From the NCBI RefSeq assembly GCF_021010565.1, contig NZ_JAJNAY010000002.1, positions 806,001 through 870,000 of the forward strand: a stretch of DNA of 64,000 bases, written 5' to 3'. How positions within the stretch are numbered: the first letter of the stretch is position 1; every line of letters begins with the position of its first letter. The stretch is from Chryseobacterium turcicum (GTDB lineage: Bacteria; Bacteroidota; Bacteroidia; Flavobacteriales; Weeksellaceae). Under the pieces are notes generated by a model. The model was not told the DNA's origin and searched no databases. It saw only the letters and a list, made by a program, of their open reading frames with translations. Positions 18,482-27,208 of this stretch are shown here, piece after piece. Both the position numbers and the translations under genes were made by a program.

Positions 18482-19642
18482 TTAATCTAATGCCTGTTTT
18501 AAATCTGCAATGATATCATCCACATTTTCTAAACCTACCGAACAACGAACCAAACCTGCTGTAATCCCGACCTCATTTCTTTCTTCATCAGAAAGTTTGG
18601 AATGCGTTGTGGAAGCAGGATGTGTAACGATTGTTCTGGTATCTCCCAAGTTTGCAGAAAGCGAACACATTTTTATTTTATCTAAAAATTTTCGTCCGCC
18701 TTCAATACCACCTTTGATTTCGAAAGCCACGATATTTCCGCCCAGTTTCATCTGCTTTTTTGCGACTTCATAGCTTGGATGAGATGGCAAAAAAGGATAT
18801 TTCGTTAATTCTACATTCGGATGGTTTTCTAAGAATTGAGCAACTTTTAATGCATTTTCACAATGTTTTTCTACTCGGATTGCCAAAGTCTCTAAACTTT
18901 TAGACAAAACCCAAGCATTAAAGGGAGACATTGCAGGACCTGTATTTCTTGCGAAAAGATAAATTTCACGGATTAAATCTTCTCTTCCAACTGCTACTCC
19001 ACCTAAAACACGACCTTGACCGTCAATTAATTTTGTAGCGGAATGCACCACGATGTCGGCTCCATATTTTATCGGTTGTTGTAAATATGGCGTTGCGAAA
19101 CAGTTATCCACAATGAAAATAAGATTATATTTCTTTGCAATCTGTCCGAAAAATTCTAAATCTAATACTTCAATCGCCGGATTGGTTGGCGTTTCCAAGT
19201 ACAAGATTTTTGTATTGGGTTGAATGTATTGTTCTACATTTAGGGCATCTTCTGCTTTAAAATACGTTGTTTCAATATTCCATTTTGGGAAATATTTTGT
19301 AAACAATGTATGAGTAGAACCGAAAACCGACTGACAACTTACGATATGATCGCCTGAATTTAACAACGCTGCAAATGTTGAATAAATCGCCGCCATTCCT
19401 GTAGCGAAGGCATAACCAGCTTCTGCGCCTTCCATTTTTGCAATTTTATCTGTAAATTCTGTAACATTGGGATTTGAAAATCGGCTATACAGATTTTTAG
19501 ATTTTTCATCAGCAAAACTTGCTCTCATATCTTCGGCATCTTCAAAAACAAAGCTTGAGGTAAGGTATAACGGCGTAGAATGCTCATCAAACTGAGTTCT
19601 TTCGGTTTGGGTTCTTATAGCAAGGGTTTCGAAATTTTCCAT
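18482..19642 (-). CDS. metZ: O-acyl-homoserine sulfhydrylase (trans-sulfuration family)
   Basis: PLP enzyme of 386 residues in the Cys/Met metabolism family. The lysine that binds PLP lies near residue 201 in VVHSATKLIDGQGRVLGG. Other family motifs are present: YSRFSNPNVTEF near 53 and LETPTNPAIEV near 150. The match is closest to MetZ, which makes homocysteine directly from an acylated homoserine and sulfide. Because a MetX-type acyltransferase lies upstream, O-acetylhomoserine is the likely substrate, but O-succinylhomoserine and a cystathionine gamma-synthase activity cannot be excluded by reading. It lies between two repeat-filled spacers in the SAM-controlled locus. Confidence 0.9.
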   Translation of the reverse strand: MENFETLAIRTQTERTQFDEHSTPLYLTSSFVFEDAEDMRASFADEKSKNLYSRFSNPNVTEFTDKIAKMEGAEAGYAFATGMAAIYSTFAALLNSGDHIVSCQSVFGSTHTLFTKYFPKWNIETTYFKAEDALNVEQYIQPNTKILYLETPTNPAIEVLDLEFFGQIAKKYNLIFIVDNCFATPYLQQPIKYGADIVVHSATKLIDGQGRVLGGVAVGREDLIREIYLFARNTGPAMSPFNAWVLSKSLETLAIRVEKHCENALKVAQFLENHPNVELTKYPFLPSHPSYEVAKKQMKLGGNIVAFEIKGGIEGGRKFLDKIKMCSLSANLGDTRTIVTHPASTTHSKLSDEERNEVGITAGLVRCSVGLENVDDIIADLKQALD

Positions 19643-19656
19643 ATTTTTTGAAAATG

Positions 19657-19758
19657 TAACAATGTATCAGTCTAGCAATGTAATAATGAGATGCTTCGAC
19701 AAGCTCAGCATGACAATTGTAATAAATATTGGTAAACTGCTACATTATTAAATTGTTA
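19657..19758. repeat. two facing arrays of four 8-mers around a hairpin
   Basis: Plus-strand units are TAACAATG, TATCAGTC, TAGCAATG and TAATAATG (19657-19688). A hairpin ATGCT...AGCAT around CTTCGACAAGCTCAG follows (19691-19711). Four units then run on the opposite strand between 19727 and 19758: TAACAATT, TAATAATG, TAGCAGTT and TACCAATA, read leftwards. The unit length is strictly eight; the third and last bases vary most. The element fills the gap between metZ and the ACT-homoserine dehydrogenase gene. Confidence 0.75.
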
Positions 19759-19767
19759 TATTAATTA

Positions 19768-21309
19768 TTATTTTGTTTCACTAAGTCTTAAAATATCTCC
19801 GAAAACTCCTCTGGCTGTAACTTTTGCTCCGGCACCGGCTCCCATGATGACGATTGGGTTTTCGCCATAACTTTCGGTGTAGATTTCAAAAATAGAATCT
19901 GAACCTTTCAGTTGTCCTAAAGCGGAACTTGCAGGGACAGAAATTAGTTTTACATCGAGATTGCCTTTTTCTTTTTGTAAATCTCCGTGCAAGTCTCCTA
20001 CATATCTTAAAACGTGACCAGGCTCTTGGTTTTTCTTAATCTTATCGTATTCTTCATCCAACTCTTCCAATCTCGAAAGAAATTCTTGTTTTGATACGGA
20101 AAGTAAAGCTTCAGGAACTAGATTTTGGATGTTGATATCATTAAATTCATTAATTAAATCTAATTCTCTCGCCAAGATTAATAATTTTCTTGCTACATCA
20201 TTTCCTGATAAATCTTCCCTTGGGTCTGGTTCTGTAAAACCTTTTTCTAAAGCTTCGTTAACGATGGTTGAAAACTTATCATCTCTCAAAGAGAAGTTAT
20301 TAAAAACATAACTTAATGTTCCTGAAAAAACACCTTTTATTCTCGTAATATTTTCACCGGAAAGGTGTAAAAGTTTTATGGTATCTATTAATGGCAAACC
20401 TGCGCCAACATTGGTTTCATAAAGATAACGCTTGTTATTTTTGTTCAACGTATATCTTAGTTTACGATATTCTTCAATGGGAAGTGTATTGAAAATTTTA
20501 TTGGAAGAAACCAAATCAAAACCGTTTTCTGCCAATGCATGATAGTTTTTCACAAAATCTTTACTCGCTGTATTATCAACAACAATAAGATTTTCGAGCT
20601 GATTTTCTTTAGAGAAATTAATTAACTCTCCTACTTCAGAAGTTTTTTCAGAAGCAAAAACCTCATCGCTCCATTGATTATCAAAACCTTTTTTGTTAAA
20701 AGCTATTTTTCTTGAATTGGCTACCGCAACAACTTTAAGATGTATATTTTTTCTGCGCTTAATTTCTTCCGAAGAATGTAAAACCTGCTCTATTAAAGTC
20801 TTTCCTACATTTCCGTGACCAATAATTGCCAAGTGAACTGTTTTTGGTTTTTTGAAAATTTCAGACTCAATGATATTTTTAGTTTTCTCATCCTGAGAAG
20901 AAGTCACAACAATATTAATACGTTTTTCACTTGAGTTTTGGTTTAATAACAACGGAAAAACGTTATTTCTTGCCAATTCTGAAAGTATTTTATTTAAATC
21001 TTCTGCCACAAAACCGATGACAGAAACATTATTGATGCTGTAAATCTGAGTAACTTTTCCTGATTTTCTTTCTGTTGCAAATTCTTCAATCAGACAGTTT
21101 ACTGCTTTTTCAGAATCATCTTCATGTACAAGAATTGACAATCCGTTTTCTACTGCCTGCTGAGAAATTATTCCTACACTGATACGGGCAAATGTAAGGG
21201 CTTTGAAAACTCTTCCATCGATTCCTATTTCACCCAAAAAATCTTGTCCTTCAAATTTGACAATTGACCTGTTTTTTAAAAACTTTATTTCGTTTGCATT
21301 ACTTTTCAT
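19768..21309 (-). CDS. homoserine dehydrogenase with N-terminal ACT region, no kinase
   Basis: Protein of 513 residues. Residues 1-155 look like the paired ACT region that normally links aspartokinase to homoserine dehydrogenase in bifunctional ThrA/MetL (FARISVGIISQQAVENGLSI, then INNVSVIGFVAEDL). The kinase domain that should precede it is absent. The dehydrogenase follows, with the nucleotide loop GHGNVGKT near 163 and the catalytic signature GFTEPDPREDLSGNDVARK near 365. It should reduce aspartate semialdehyde to homoserine for the methionine branch. Aspartokinase must come from elsewhere in the genome. It lies second in the SAM-controlled locus, 54 bases below metX. Confidence 0.9.
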   Translation of the reverse strand: MKSNANEIKFLKNRSIVKFEGQDFLGEIGIDGRVFKALTFARISVGIISQQAVENGLSILVHEDDSEKAVNCLIEEFATERKSGKVTQIYSINNVSVIGFVAEDLNKILSELARNNVFPLLLNQNSSEKRINIVVTSSQDEKTKNIIESEIFKKPKTVHLAIIGHGNVGKTLIEQVLHSSEEIKRRKNIHLKVVAVANSRKIAFNKKGFDNQWSDEVFASEKTSEVGELINFSKENQLENLIVVDNTASKDFVKNYHALAENGFDLVSSNKIFNTLPIEEYRKLRYTLNKNNKRYLYETNVGAGLPLIDTIKLLHLSGENITRIKGVFSGTLSYVFNNFSLRDDKFSTIVNEALEKGFTEPDPREDLSGNDVARKLLILARELDLINEFNDINIQNLVPEALLSVSKQEFLSRLEELDEEYDKIKKNQEPGHVLRYVGDLHGDLQKEKGNLDVKLISVPASSALGQLKGSDSIFEIYTESYGENPIVIMGAGAGAKVTARGVFGDILRLSETK

Positions 21310-21363
21310 CTGTAACCTTTTTTATTTCTTCGTAAGACGGAATTACCTTAAACTCCTTTTATC

Positions 21364-22302
21364 TTACAAAATATTATTTATGATATTATTTAATTGACTG
21401 TATTCCATTAAGAAGGCATCATGCCCGTGAACTGATTTGATCTCGTGATAGAAAACATCATCTTTATTCTCCCTTAGCTTTTCAAAGCATTGTCTGATTT
21501 CAGAGGCAGGAAAAAACAAATCTGTATCTACAGAGATCATGTGCATTCGTGCCTGAATTTTCTCCAATCTATTTTCGTTTGCATTAATATTCATCAGTAA
21601 ATGATTCATCAGTTTGTAAGATTTTAAACTAAATCTTTCGGCAAGAGATTCTCCATGATAATTCAGCCAATCTTCAGATTCTAGCTGTTGCTTTTCCGCA
21701 TTGTATTTATTTTGAAATCTATTGTTTAAAGATTGAGGTGTTCTGTAGCACAACATAGCATGAATTCTGGCTTTTTGTAGCGGCTTATCATTTCCATTCA
21801 ATAAAAATTTTTGAACGAGACATTGAGCATGTAACCAATCATGAGTTTTAGAATCACAAGCAATTGGAATAAAAATTTCGGCTAAATCTGGCTTTTTCGA
21901 AAGCATTTCCCAGCCGATTCCACCACCCAAAGAGCCTCCAATCAGAGCGTATATGTTTTTAATGTTTAAAATTTCAAGACCTTTCAGAAATACATTTGCA
22001 ATATCTGAAGGTGTAAAATCTGAATATTCGTCAATAAAAAAATCATCATAACCGTTTCCGGGAATATTGAAACAGAGTATCGTATATTTATTTGTATCAA
22101 TCACCTGATTTTCATCAATCAGTTGTTTCCACCATCCTTTTTCTCCGGTAACATTTGAGTTTCCAGTTAAGGCATGATTTACCAAGATAATGGGTGCAGA
22201 AAACAACTCTTTCCCAAAAAGCTGATAGCTTAACGGGATATGGTATTCTCTCTGAGAATCGGTTTTGTACAAAAAGTTAATATGTTGCAGTTCTGTTTTC
22301 AA
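21364..22302 (-). CDS. metX: homoserine O-acetyltransferase
   Basis: Alpha/beta-hydrolase acyltransferase that activates homoserine for sulfhydrylation. The nucleophile Ser is in GGSLGGGIGWEM near residue 126, the Asp is in SVDTDLFFPA and the His is in VHGHDAFLMEY near 290. NHALTGNSNV near the start is also typical. An open frame continues to an ATG at 22422, but that ATG lies inside the SAM aptamer, so it cannot be the start. I prefer the TTG at 22302 (then KTELQHINFLY), where the family-like sequence begins; the ATG at 22338 would add a hydrophobic stretch foreign to the family. Acetyl versus succinyl specificity is not proven. It is the first gene of the methionine locus. Confidence 0.88.
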   Translation of the reverse strand: MKTELQHINFLYKTDSQREYHIPLSYQLFGKELFSAPIILVNHALTGNSNVTGEKGWWKQLIDENQVIDTNKYTILCFNIPGNGYDDFFIDEYSDFTPSDIANVFLKGLEILNIKNIYALIGGSLGGGIGWEMLSKKPDLAEIFIPIACDSKTHDWLHAQCLVQKFLLNGNDKPLQKARIHAMLCYRTPQSLNNRFQNKYNAEKQQLESEDWLNYHGESLAERFSLKSYKLMNHLLMNINANENRLEKIQARMHMISVDTDLFFPASEIRQCFEKLRENKDDVFYHEIKSVHGHDAFLMEYSQLNNIINNIL

Positions 22303-22365
22303 ATTATATATTATTAAAAATAAATTTGAAAATGCCATGAGAATGGCTGAAAAGAACTTCAGTAA

Positions 22366-22473
22366 GTTATCTGTCCAAAATAAATTATTTGGTAGAACGT
22401 AGCACCTTCTCTGCTTGCACAAAGGGTTGCTAAGGTTTCATAGGGTCTATATCCCTCAACCTTTCTTGATAAC
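22366..22473 (-). promoter_or_regulatory. SAM-I (S-box) riboswitch
   Basis: Read on the minus strand, the closing stem is GTTATC at the 5' end with GATAAC at the 3' end. Between them are the S-box core elements in order: AAGAAAGGTTGAGGGA, ACCCTATGAAACC, TTAGCAACC and AAGGTGCTACGTTC. These match the SAM-I consensus closely, including GAUGAAACC-like and AAGGUGCUA blocks. It heads the 9-kb methionine locus, about 64 bases above the metX start. No strong T-run terminator follows the aptamer, so control of translation or an unconventional attenuator is likely. Binding of S-adenosylmethionine should lower expression. Confidence 0.95.
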
Positions 22474-22502
22474 ATTTTCAATATGTAAATGAACGAATGG
22501 TG

Positions 22503-22510
22503 CAAAGGTA
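22503..22510 (-). promoter_or_regulatory. -7 promoter box for the riboswitch-metX transcript
   Basis: TACCTTTG on the minus strand is a full match to TAnnTTTG. It lies 30 bases above the aptamer, a sensible distance for a transcript beginning just before the riboswitch. Confidence 0.6.
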
Positions 22511-22612
22511 AAACTTTTTCTTTTAAAAATTAAAAAAAATTAACAAATAAGATAAAACTTAATCCTAGTAAGGTTTTGAGAAGATTGTTAAGAATTATTC
22601 AGATTTAAAAAA

Positions 22613-22644
22613 TTGGAAATAGTGAGCAAAAAAAATTAACTTAG
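22613..22644 (+). promoter_or_regulatory. promoter of the GH63/MGH-like gene
   Basis: A TTG at 22613-22615, a 21-base gap and TAACTTAG at 22637-22644 fit the Bacteroidota -33/-7 spacing, with one mismatch in TAnnTTTG. The start codon follows 18 bases later. Confidence 0.5.
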
Positions 22645-22662
22645 CCATGAAAATGGCTGAAA

Positions 22663-25275
22663 ATGAACATCGAAAAGCAAAGATTACAAGATAAAGATTG
22701 GAAAAACTGGGGCCCATATGTAAGCAACAGACAATGGGGAAATGTACGTGAAGACTACAGCCCCAATGGAGATGCTTGGCATTTTGCCAACCATGATATT
22801 GCAGAAAGCCACACCTATCGTTGGGGAGAAGAAGGCATCGCGGGAATCTCGGACCCAAAACAATTATTCTGTTTTGCGCTTTCATTTTGGAATAAAAAAG
22901 ATAAAAGAATAAAAGAACGCTTTTTCGGATTGAGTAATCCTCAGGGAAATCACGGCGAAGACATTAAAGAAATTTTCTACTATCTTGATAATACACCTAC
23001 TCACAGCTATATGAAGATGGTGTATAAATATCCTATCAACGAATTTCCTTATGACGATATCGTCGCAGAAAACGGTCGACGCACAAAAAACCAACCCGAG
23101 TATGAACTTTTCGATACCGGAATTTTTGATAAAGATGAATACTTTGACATTTTCATAGAATACTGTAAATCTGATGCCCATGATATTTTAATACGTGTTA
23201 CCGTTTGTAACAGAAGCAATCAAGCTGCACCGATTGTTATTTTACCAACAGCATGGTTTAGAAACAATTGGAAATGGGGTTATAATGAGTACAAAGGCCA
23301 AGTAGCAGGTGGAAAAGAAGGCTGTATCGATGTTCTTCACGACAGTATTCCCATCAAAAAGTTTTATTCGAAAAATAAGAATGCAGAACAGGTTTTCTGT
23401 GAGAATGAGACGAACAATCCTAAACTTCATGGCGCTCCGTTTGTAGAAAACGCTTATTACAAAGATGGAATCAACGACTATGTTATTCATCAACAAAATA
23501 CCGTAAATCCAGAAAAAAAAGGAACAAAAGCCGCGTTTATTATTGATGAAATTATCGAAGCCGGGCAGTCTGAAGTTTTTGAATTTAGATTGTCTCCTTA
23601 CGATATGGATGATGCTTTTTATCAGTTTGATGACATCTTTAATGCAAGAATAAATGAAGCCAATGAATTTTACGACGAAATTCAACAAGATATATTTAAT
23701 GACGATGAAAAGAATGTACAGCGACAGGCTTTTGCAGGTCTTCTTTGGAACAAACAATTCTATCATTACAATGTCGGAAAATGGCTGAAAGGTGACCCAA
23801 ATTATGAAGCTCCGAGAGATTTTAATCATTATGTAAGAAATACGGAGTGGGAACATCTTCACAATAAAGATATCATCTCAATGCCCGATAAATGGGAATA
23901 CCCTTGGTACGCGACCTGGGATTTGGCGTTTCACTGTGTTCCGTTTGCTATAATTGATGCCGATTTTGCTAAAAACCAATTGCTTTTGTTGACCAAAGAA
24001 TGGTATATGCATCCCAATGGGCAAATGCCGGCTTATGAATGGAACTTAAGCGATGTCAATCCGCCTGTGCATGCTTGGTCATGCTTCAGAGTTTTTAAAA
24101 TTGATGAAAAAACAAACGGAAAACCCGACCTTTTATTCCTTGAAAAAGTTTTTCAAAAGCTATTATTAAATTTCACTTGGTGGGTAAATCGAAAAGATAA
24201 AAACGGTAAAAATATTTTTGGCGGCGGGTTTTTAGGTTTAGATAATATCGGTGCTTTTGACCGAAATATGGAACTGAAAGATGGTGAACATCTTGAGCAA
24301 GCCGACGGAACAAGTTGGATGGCGATGTATGCACTCAACATGATGCGAATTTCTATGGAACTCGCTCAATATTATCAGGTTTATGAAGATATGGCCATTA
24401 AGTTTTTTGAGCACTACCTTTATATTGCTGAAGCCATGGAAAATATGGGAGAAGGCAAAGAGGGTCTCTGGAATGAGGAAGACGGCTTCTTTTACGACGT
24501 TTTACAGTTGGCAAACGGAGAAAGCGTTTCTCTAAGATTGAGAAGTATTGTAGGTTTAATTCCTTTATTTGCCGTTGAAATTATCGACCATCATTTGCTT
24601 AATAAAATGCCTAATTTCCGTGAAAGAATGGAATGGGTTTTAAAAAATAAGCCTGAACTGACGTCTTTAGTATCTCATTGGGATGAAGAAGGAAGTGGCA
24701 GAAAACATTTGATGAGTATTCTCCGCAAACAGAGACTTACAAAGGTTTTGACGAGAATGTTGGATGAAAAAGAATTTCTAAGTTCTTATGGAATTCGTGC
24801 GATGTCTAAAGTGTATGAAGAAAATCCTTTTGTTTTTACGGTTCACGGCAACAAAAATGTAGTTTATTATACGCCTGCAGAGAGCGACAGCAGAATGTTT
24901 GGAGGAAACAGTAATTGGCGCGGACCGATTTGGTTTCCTATCAATTTTCTGATTGTAGAAAGTTTACAGCGTTTCCATTTTTATTATGGAAATAGTCTAA
25001 AAGTGGAACTCCCTACAGGAAGTGGCGAAAAGAAAAATCTAGATGAAGTTGCCCAAAATATCAGCGGAAGACTCTGCTCTATTTTCCTGAAAGATGAAAG
25101 TGGACAACGGGCTTTTAACGGCGGGAATTATAAATTTAATTATGACCCACACTTCAAAGATTATATTACGTTTTTTGAATATTTCCACGGTGACAATGGT
25201 CGCGGTGTAGGGGCATCACACCAAACTGGATGGACGGCAACAGTGGCAAAACTAATGAAGCCAAGATTAGCCTAA
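22663..25275 (+). CDS. GH63/MGH1-like glucosidase
   Basis: Protein of 870 residues with an (alpha/alpha)6-type glycosidase core, related to GH63 glucosidases and mannosylglycerate-hydrolase-like enzymes. Family hallmarks include WKNWGPYVSNRQWGNVREDY at the N-terminus, the catalytic-region sequences YPWYATWDLAFHCVPF and QMPAYEWNLSDVNPPVHAW (about 425-475), and FGGNSNWRGPIWFPINFL near 745. No signal peptide is seen, so it should act in the cytoplasm on a small alpha-linked sugar. The exact substrate is not known. A short second reading frame, from the ATG at 22647, overlaps its first codons. Confidence 0.85.
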   Translation: MNIEKQRLQDKDWKNWGPYVSNRQWGNVREDYSPNGDAWHFANHDIAESHTYRWGEEGIAGISDPKQLFCFALSFWNKKDKRIKERFFGLSNPQGNHGEDIKEIFYYLDNTPTHSYMKMVYKYPINEFPYDDIVAENGRRTKNQPEYELFDTGIFDKDEYFDIFIEYCKSDAHDILIRVTVCNRSNQAAPIVILPTAWFRNNWKWGYNEYKGQVAGGKEGCIDVLHDSIPIKKFYSKNKNAEQVFCENETNNPKLHGAPFVENAYYKDGINDYVIHQQNTVNPEKKGTKAAFIIDEIIEAGQSEVFEFRLSPYDMDDAFYQFDDIFNARINEANEFYDEIQQDIFNDDEKNVQRQAFAGLLWNKQFYHYNVGKWLKGDPNYEAPRDFNHYVRNTEWEHLHNKDIISMPDKWEYPWYATWDLAFHCVPFAIIDADFAKNQLLLLTKEWYMHPNGQMPAYEWNLSDVNPPVHAWSCFRVFKIDEKTNGKPDLLFLEKVFQKLLLNFTWWVNRKDKNGKNIFGGGFLGLDNIGAFDRNMELKDGEHLEQADGTSWMAMYALNMMRISMELAQYYQVYEDMAIKFFEHYLYIAEAMENMGEGKEGLWNEEDGFFYDVLQLANGESVSLRLRSIVGLIPLFAVEIIDHHLLNKMPNFRERMEWVLKNKPELTSLVSHWDEEGSGRKHLMSILRKQRLTKVLTRMLDEKEFLSSYGIRAMSKVYEENPFVFTVHGNKNVVYYTPAESDSRMFGGNSNWRGPIWFPINFLIVESLQRFHFYYGNSLKVELPTGSGEKKNLDEVAQNISGRLCSIFLKDESGQRAFNGGNYKFNYDPHFKDYITFFEYFHGDNGRGVGASHQTGWTATVAKLMKPRLA

Positions 25276-25300
25276 TCTATTGACCATACACGATTTAAAT

Positions 25301-25327
25301 CCAGAGAAGATTCCCTCTGGGTTCTTT
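25301..25327 (+). terminator. possible terminator after the glucosidase gene
   Basis: CCAGAG and CTCTGG form a six-base stem with an eight-base loop, followed by GTTCTTT. The T run is short, so this is only a moderate candidate. Confidence 0.45.
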
Positions 25328-25458
25328 AATACAAAACAATAAATAATTACTATTTTAATGCTTTTTATTAAAATTCATCAATTTTAACAGAAAAAAACCA
25401 GCAAAACACTACTATTTAAGTATATTTACACCAATTACTAATAATCAACATATTTATT

Positions 25459-27141
25459 ATGAAAAGAAAACTACAATCTGTTTTTTTGATGGCTTCACTT
25501 GCAATGTCCTTTAATCAAGTAAAAGCACAAGAATATCAAATAATACCTATACAAAGTGGATTTAATGCAGATGTGATTGCAAATGGTGTTGGAACGGCCT
25601 TAAGCTCTACCAACAACGACGTAGATGGTGTAAGTTATGCGTTTCTATCACGCGATTTTCAATTAACATCAACAAGTACAGCGCTAACGTACGGTTTACC
25701 CATCAATAGAATCATCAATACTGCTGTAGCTTCTACCAATGGATTAAGTTATCAACTGGCTCCCTACAACGGAAACAATTCTCTTCGCCTTACCAGCACC
25801 ACAACTTCCGGAACACTTACTTTTGCAAATCCTACGCCCGCAATTAATTTATATATGCTTGCAACCGGAGGAAGTGGAGCAACAACTGTAGACGCTGTCG
25901 TTAATTTTTCAGATACTACAACCCAAACATTTACCGGAATAAGTATCTCTGATTGGTATGGTGGAAGTAATTACGCAATACAAGGAATAGGACGTATTAA
26001 CCTCAACAACAATAATCTAGAATCAGGAAGTGGAACTAATCCCAGGTTATACCAACTTCCTTTAGCAATCAGCACAGCAAACCAATCAAAAAATATTACT
26101 AGTGTAACGATAACAAAAACGGGTACAGGAGGATTGCCAAATATTTTTGCTTTTTCGGCAGATGTATACAATTCTTGTCAATCGCCTACAAATATCACTT
26201 CTACAACCACCCCTACCAGCGCCACATTGAGTTGGGTACCTCCATCAAGTACTCCTTCGTCAGGATATGAATATTACTACTCTACTTCTTCAACGGCACC
26301 TACCGCTACGACAACACCTACAGGTTCTGTGGCAACAGGAGTAACCTCTGCTCTTTTAAACAGCTTAACAACGGGGCAAACATATTATTTCTGGGTAAGA
26401 TCAAACTGTGGCTCTATAAAAGGATTCTGGAAAATGAAAGAATTTATTCCCGGACAAGTTTCTGCCACGTTTACTTCTAACGATATCAACACCGCATTTG
26501 CAAGTAACGAACCCACAGTATCGTCTACATCAAGTTGCTCAGGAACATTATCTTTAACGATTCCTAGTGGTTATAAAATTGCGTCCACAAAAGTTAATTA
26601 TACAATGACTGCTCTGGCAGGTGCTTATATGTCTGAGCAAAAAAGCTTATTGATATGCACTACAAACAATACTACAGAATCTACAATATCATCTGCTTCA
26701 GGGTCTTCGGGAGGAACTTTCACCTACGAAAGAACAGGTCTAAATTTAGCCAATGATCTTGTAGGAACAGTAGATTTCCAATTGCACGCATGGAGAACTT
26801 GGGGTGATGAAAATTTAGGATGTAATGCCTCTTATAATAAAGTTAATAATGGTACTTGGACTGTAACAGTTACTTTAGCACCTCTTAATCTATCAACAAG
26901 TGAAATAAAGGCAGAAAAGAAGAATCTAATCTCACCAAATCCTTTCAGCCAAGCTATAAACATTAAAAACTATGAAAAGGTAAAACAGATTGTTATAACA
27001 GACGTTTCTGGAAGAAATATAAAATCTATAAACAATCCATCATCTTCAATTCATTTAGGTGATTTAAGATCTGGACTTTATATTTTAAATATGACAATGA
27101 CAGATGGGACAGTTGAAAATGTAAAAGTCATTAAAAAATAA
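25459..27141 (+). CDS. type IX secreted protein with a fibronectin type III domain
   Basis: Protein of 560 residues. A signal peptide (MKRKLQSVFLMASLAMSFNQVKA) is followed by a Ser/Thr/Asn/Gly-rich beta domain (about 25-235). A fibronectin type III domain comes next (about 237-320: SPTNITSTTTPTSATLSWVP to TYYFWVRSNCG), then a second beta domain with two cysteines (about 330-465). The last 75 residues are a type A sorting domain (SPNPFSQAINIKN, TDVSGRNIKS, SGLYILNM). It is therefore exported by the type IX system and anchored or released at the surface. No catalytic motif is visible; adhesion or carbohydrate binding is a guess. A strong bidirectional terminator follows. Confidence 0.82.
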   Translation: MKRKLQSVFLMASLAMSFNQVKAQEYQIIPIQSGFNADVIANGVGTALSSTNNDVDGVSYAFLSRDFQLTSTSTALTYGLPINRIINTAVASTNGLSYQLAPYNGNNSLRLTSTTTSGTLTFANPTPAINLYMLATGGSGATTVDAVVNFSDTTTQTFTGISISDWYGGSNYAIQGIGRINLNNNNLESGSGTNPRLYQLPLAISTANQSKNITSVTITKTGTGGLPNIFAFSADVYNSCQSPTNITSTTTPTSATLSWVPPSSTPSSGYEYYYSTSSTAPTATTTPTGSVATGVTSALLNSLTTGQTYYFWVRSNCGSIKGFWKMKEFIPGQVSATFTSNDINTAFASNEPTVSSTSSCSGTLSLTIPSGYKIASTKVNYTMTALAGAYMSEQKSLLICTTNNTTESTISSASGSSGGTFTYERTGLNLANDLVGTVDFQLHAWRTWGDENLGCNASYNKVNNGTWTVTVTLAPLNLSTSEIKAEKKNLISPNPFSQAINIKNYEKVKQIVITDVSGRNIKSINNPSSSIHLGDLRSGLYILNMTMTDGTVENVKVIKK

Positions 27142-27160
27142 TATTTAACATTCATTAAAA

Positions 27161-27190
27161 AAGGCTGTACATTTTATAATGTACAGCCTT
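27161..27190. terminator. bidirectional terminator
   Basis: A perfect 13-base stem, AAGGCTGTACATT with AATGTACAGCCTT, across TTAT. T-rich sequence follows on the plus strand and an A run precedes it. It separates the type IX cargo gene from the convergent OsmC gene. Confidence 0.92.
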
Positions 27191-27208
27191 TTGTTATTAA
27201 AATAGTAT

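Noticed and set aside
22339..22422. Extended N-terminus of metX (MCKQRRCYVLPNN...)
   Set aside because: These codons lie in the SAM aptamer and its 3' side; the residues do not resemble any MetX.
23242..23862. 206-codon antisense frame in the glucosidase gene
   Set aside because: It has no start signal or recognisable protein; it is a by-product of the strongly coding opposite strand.
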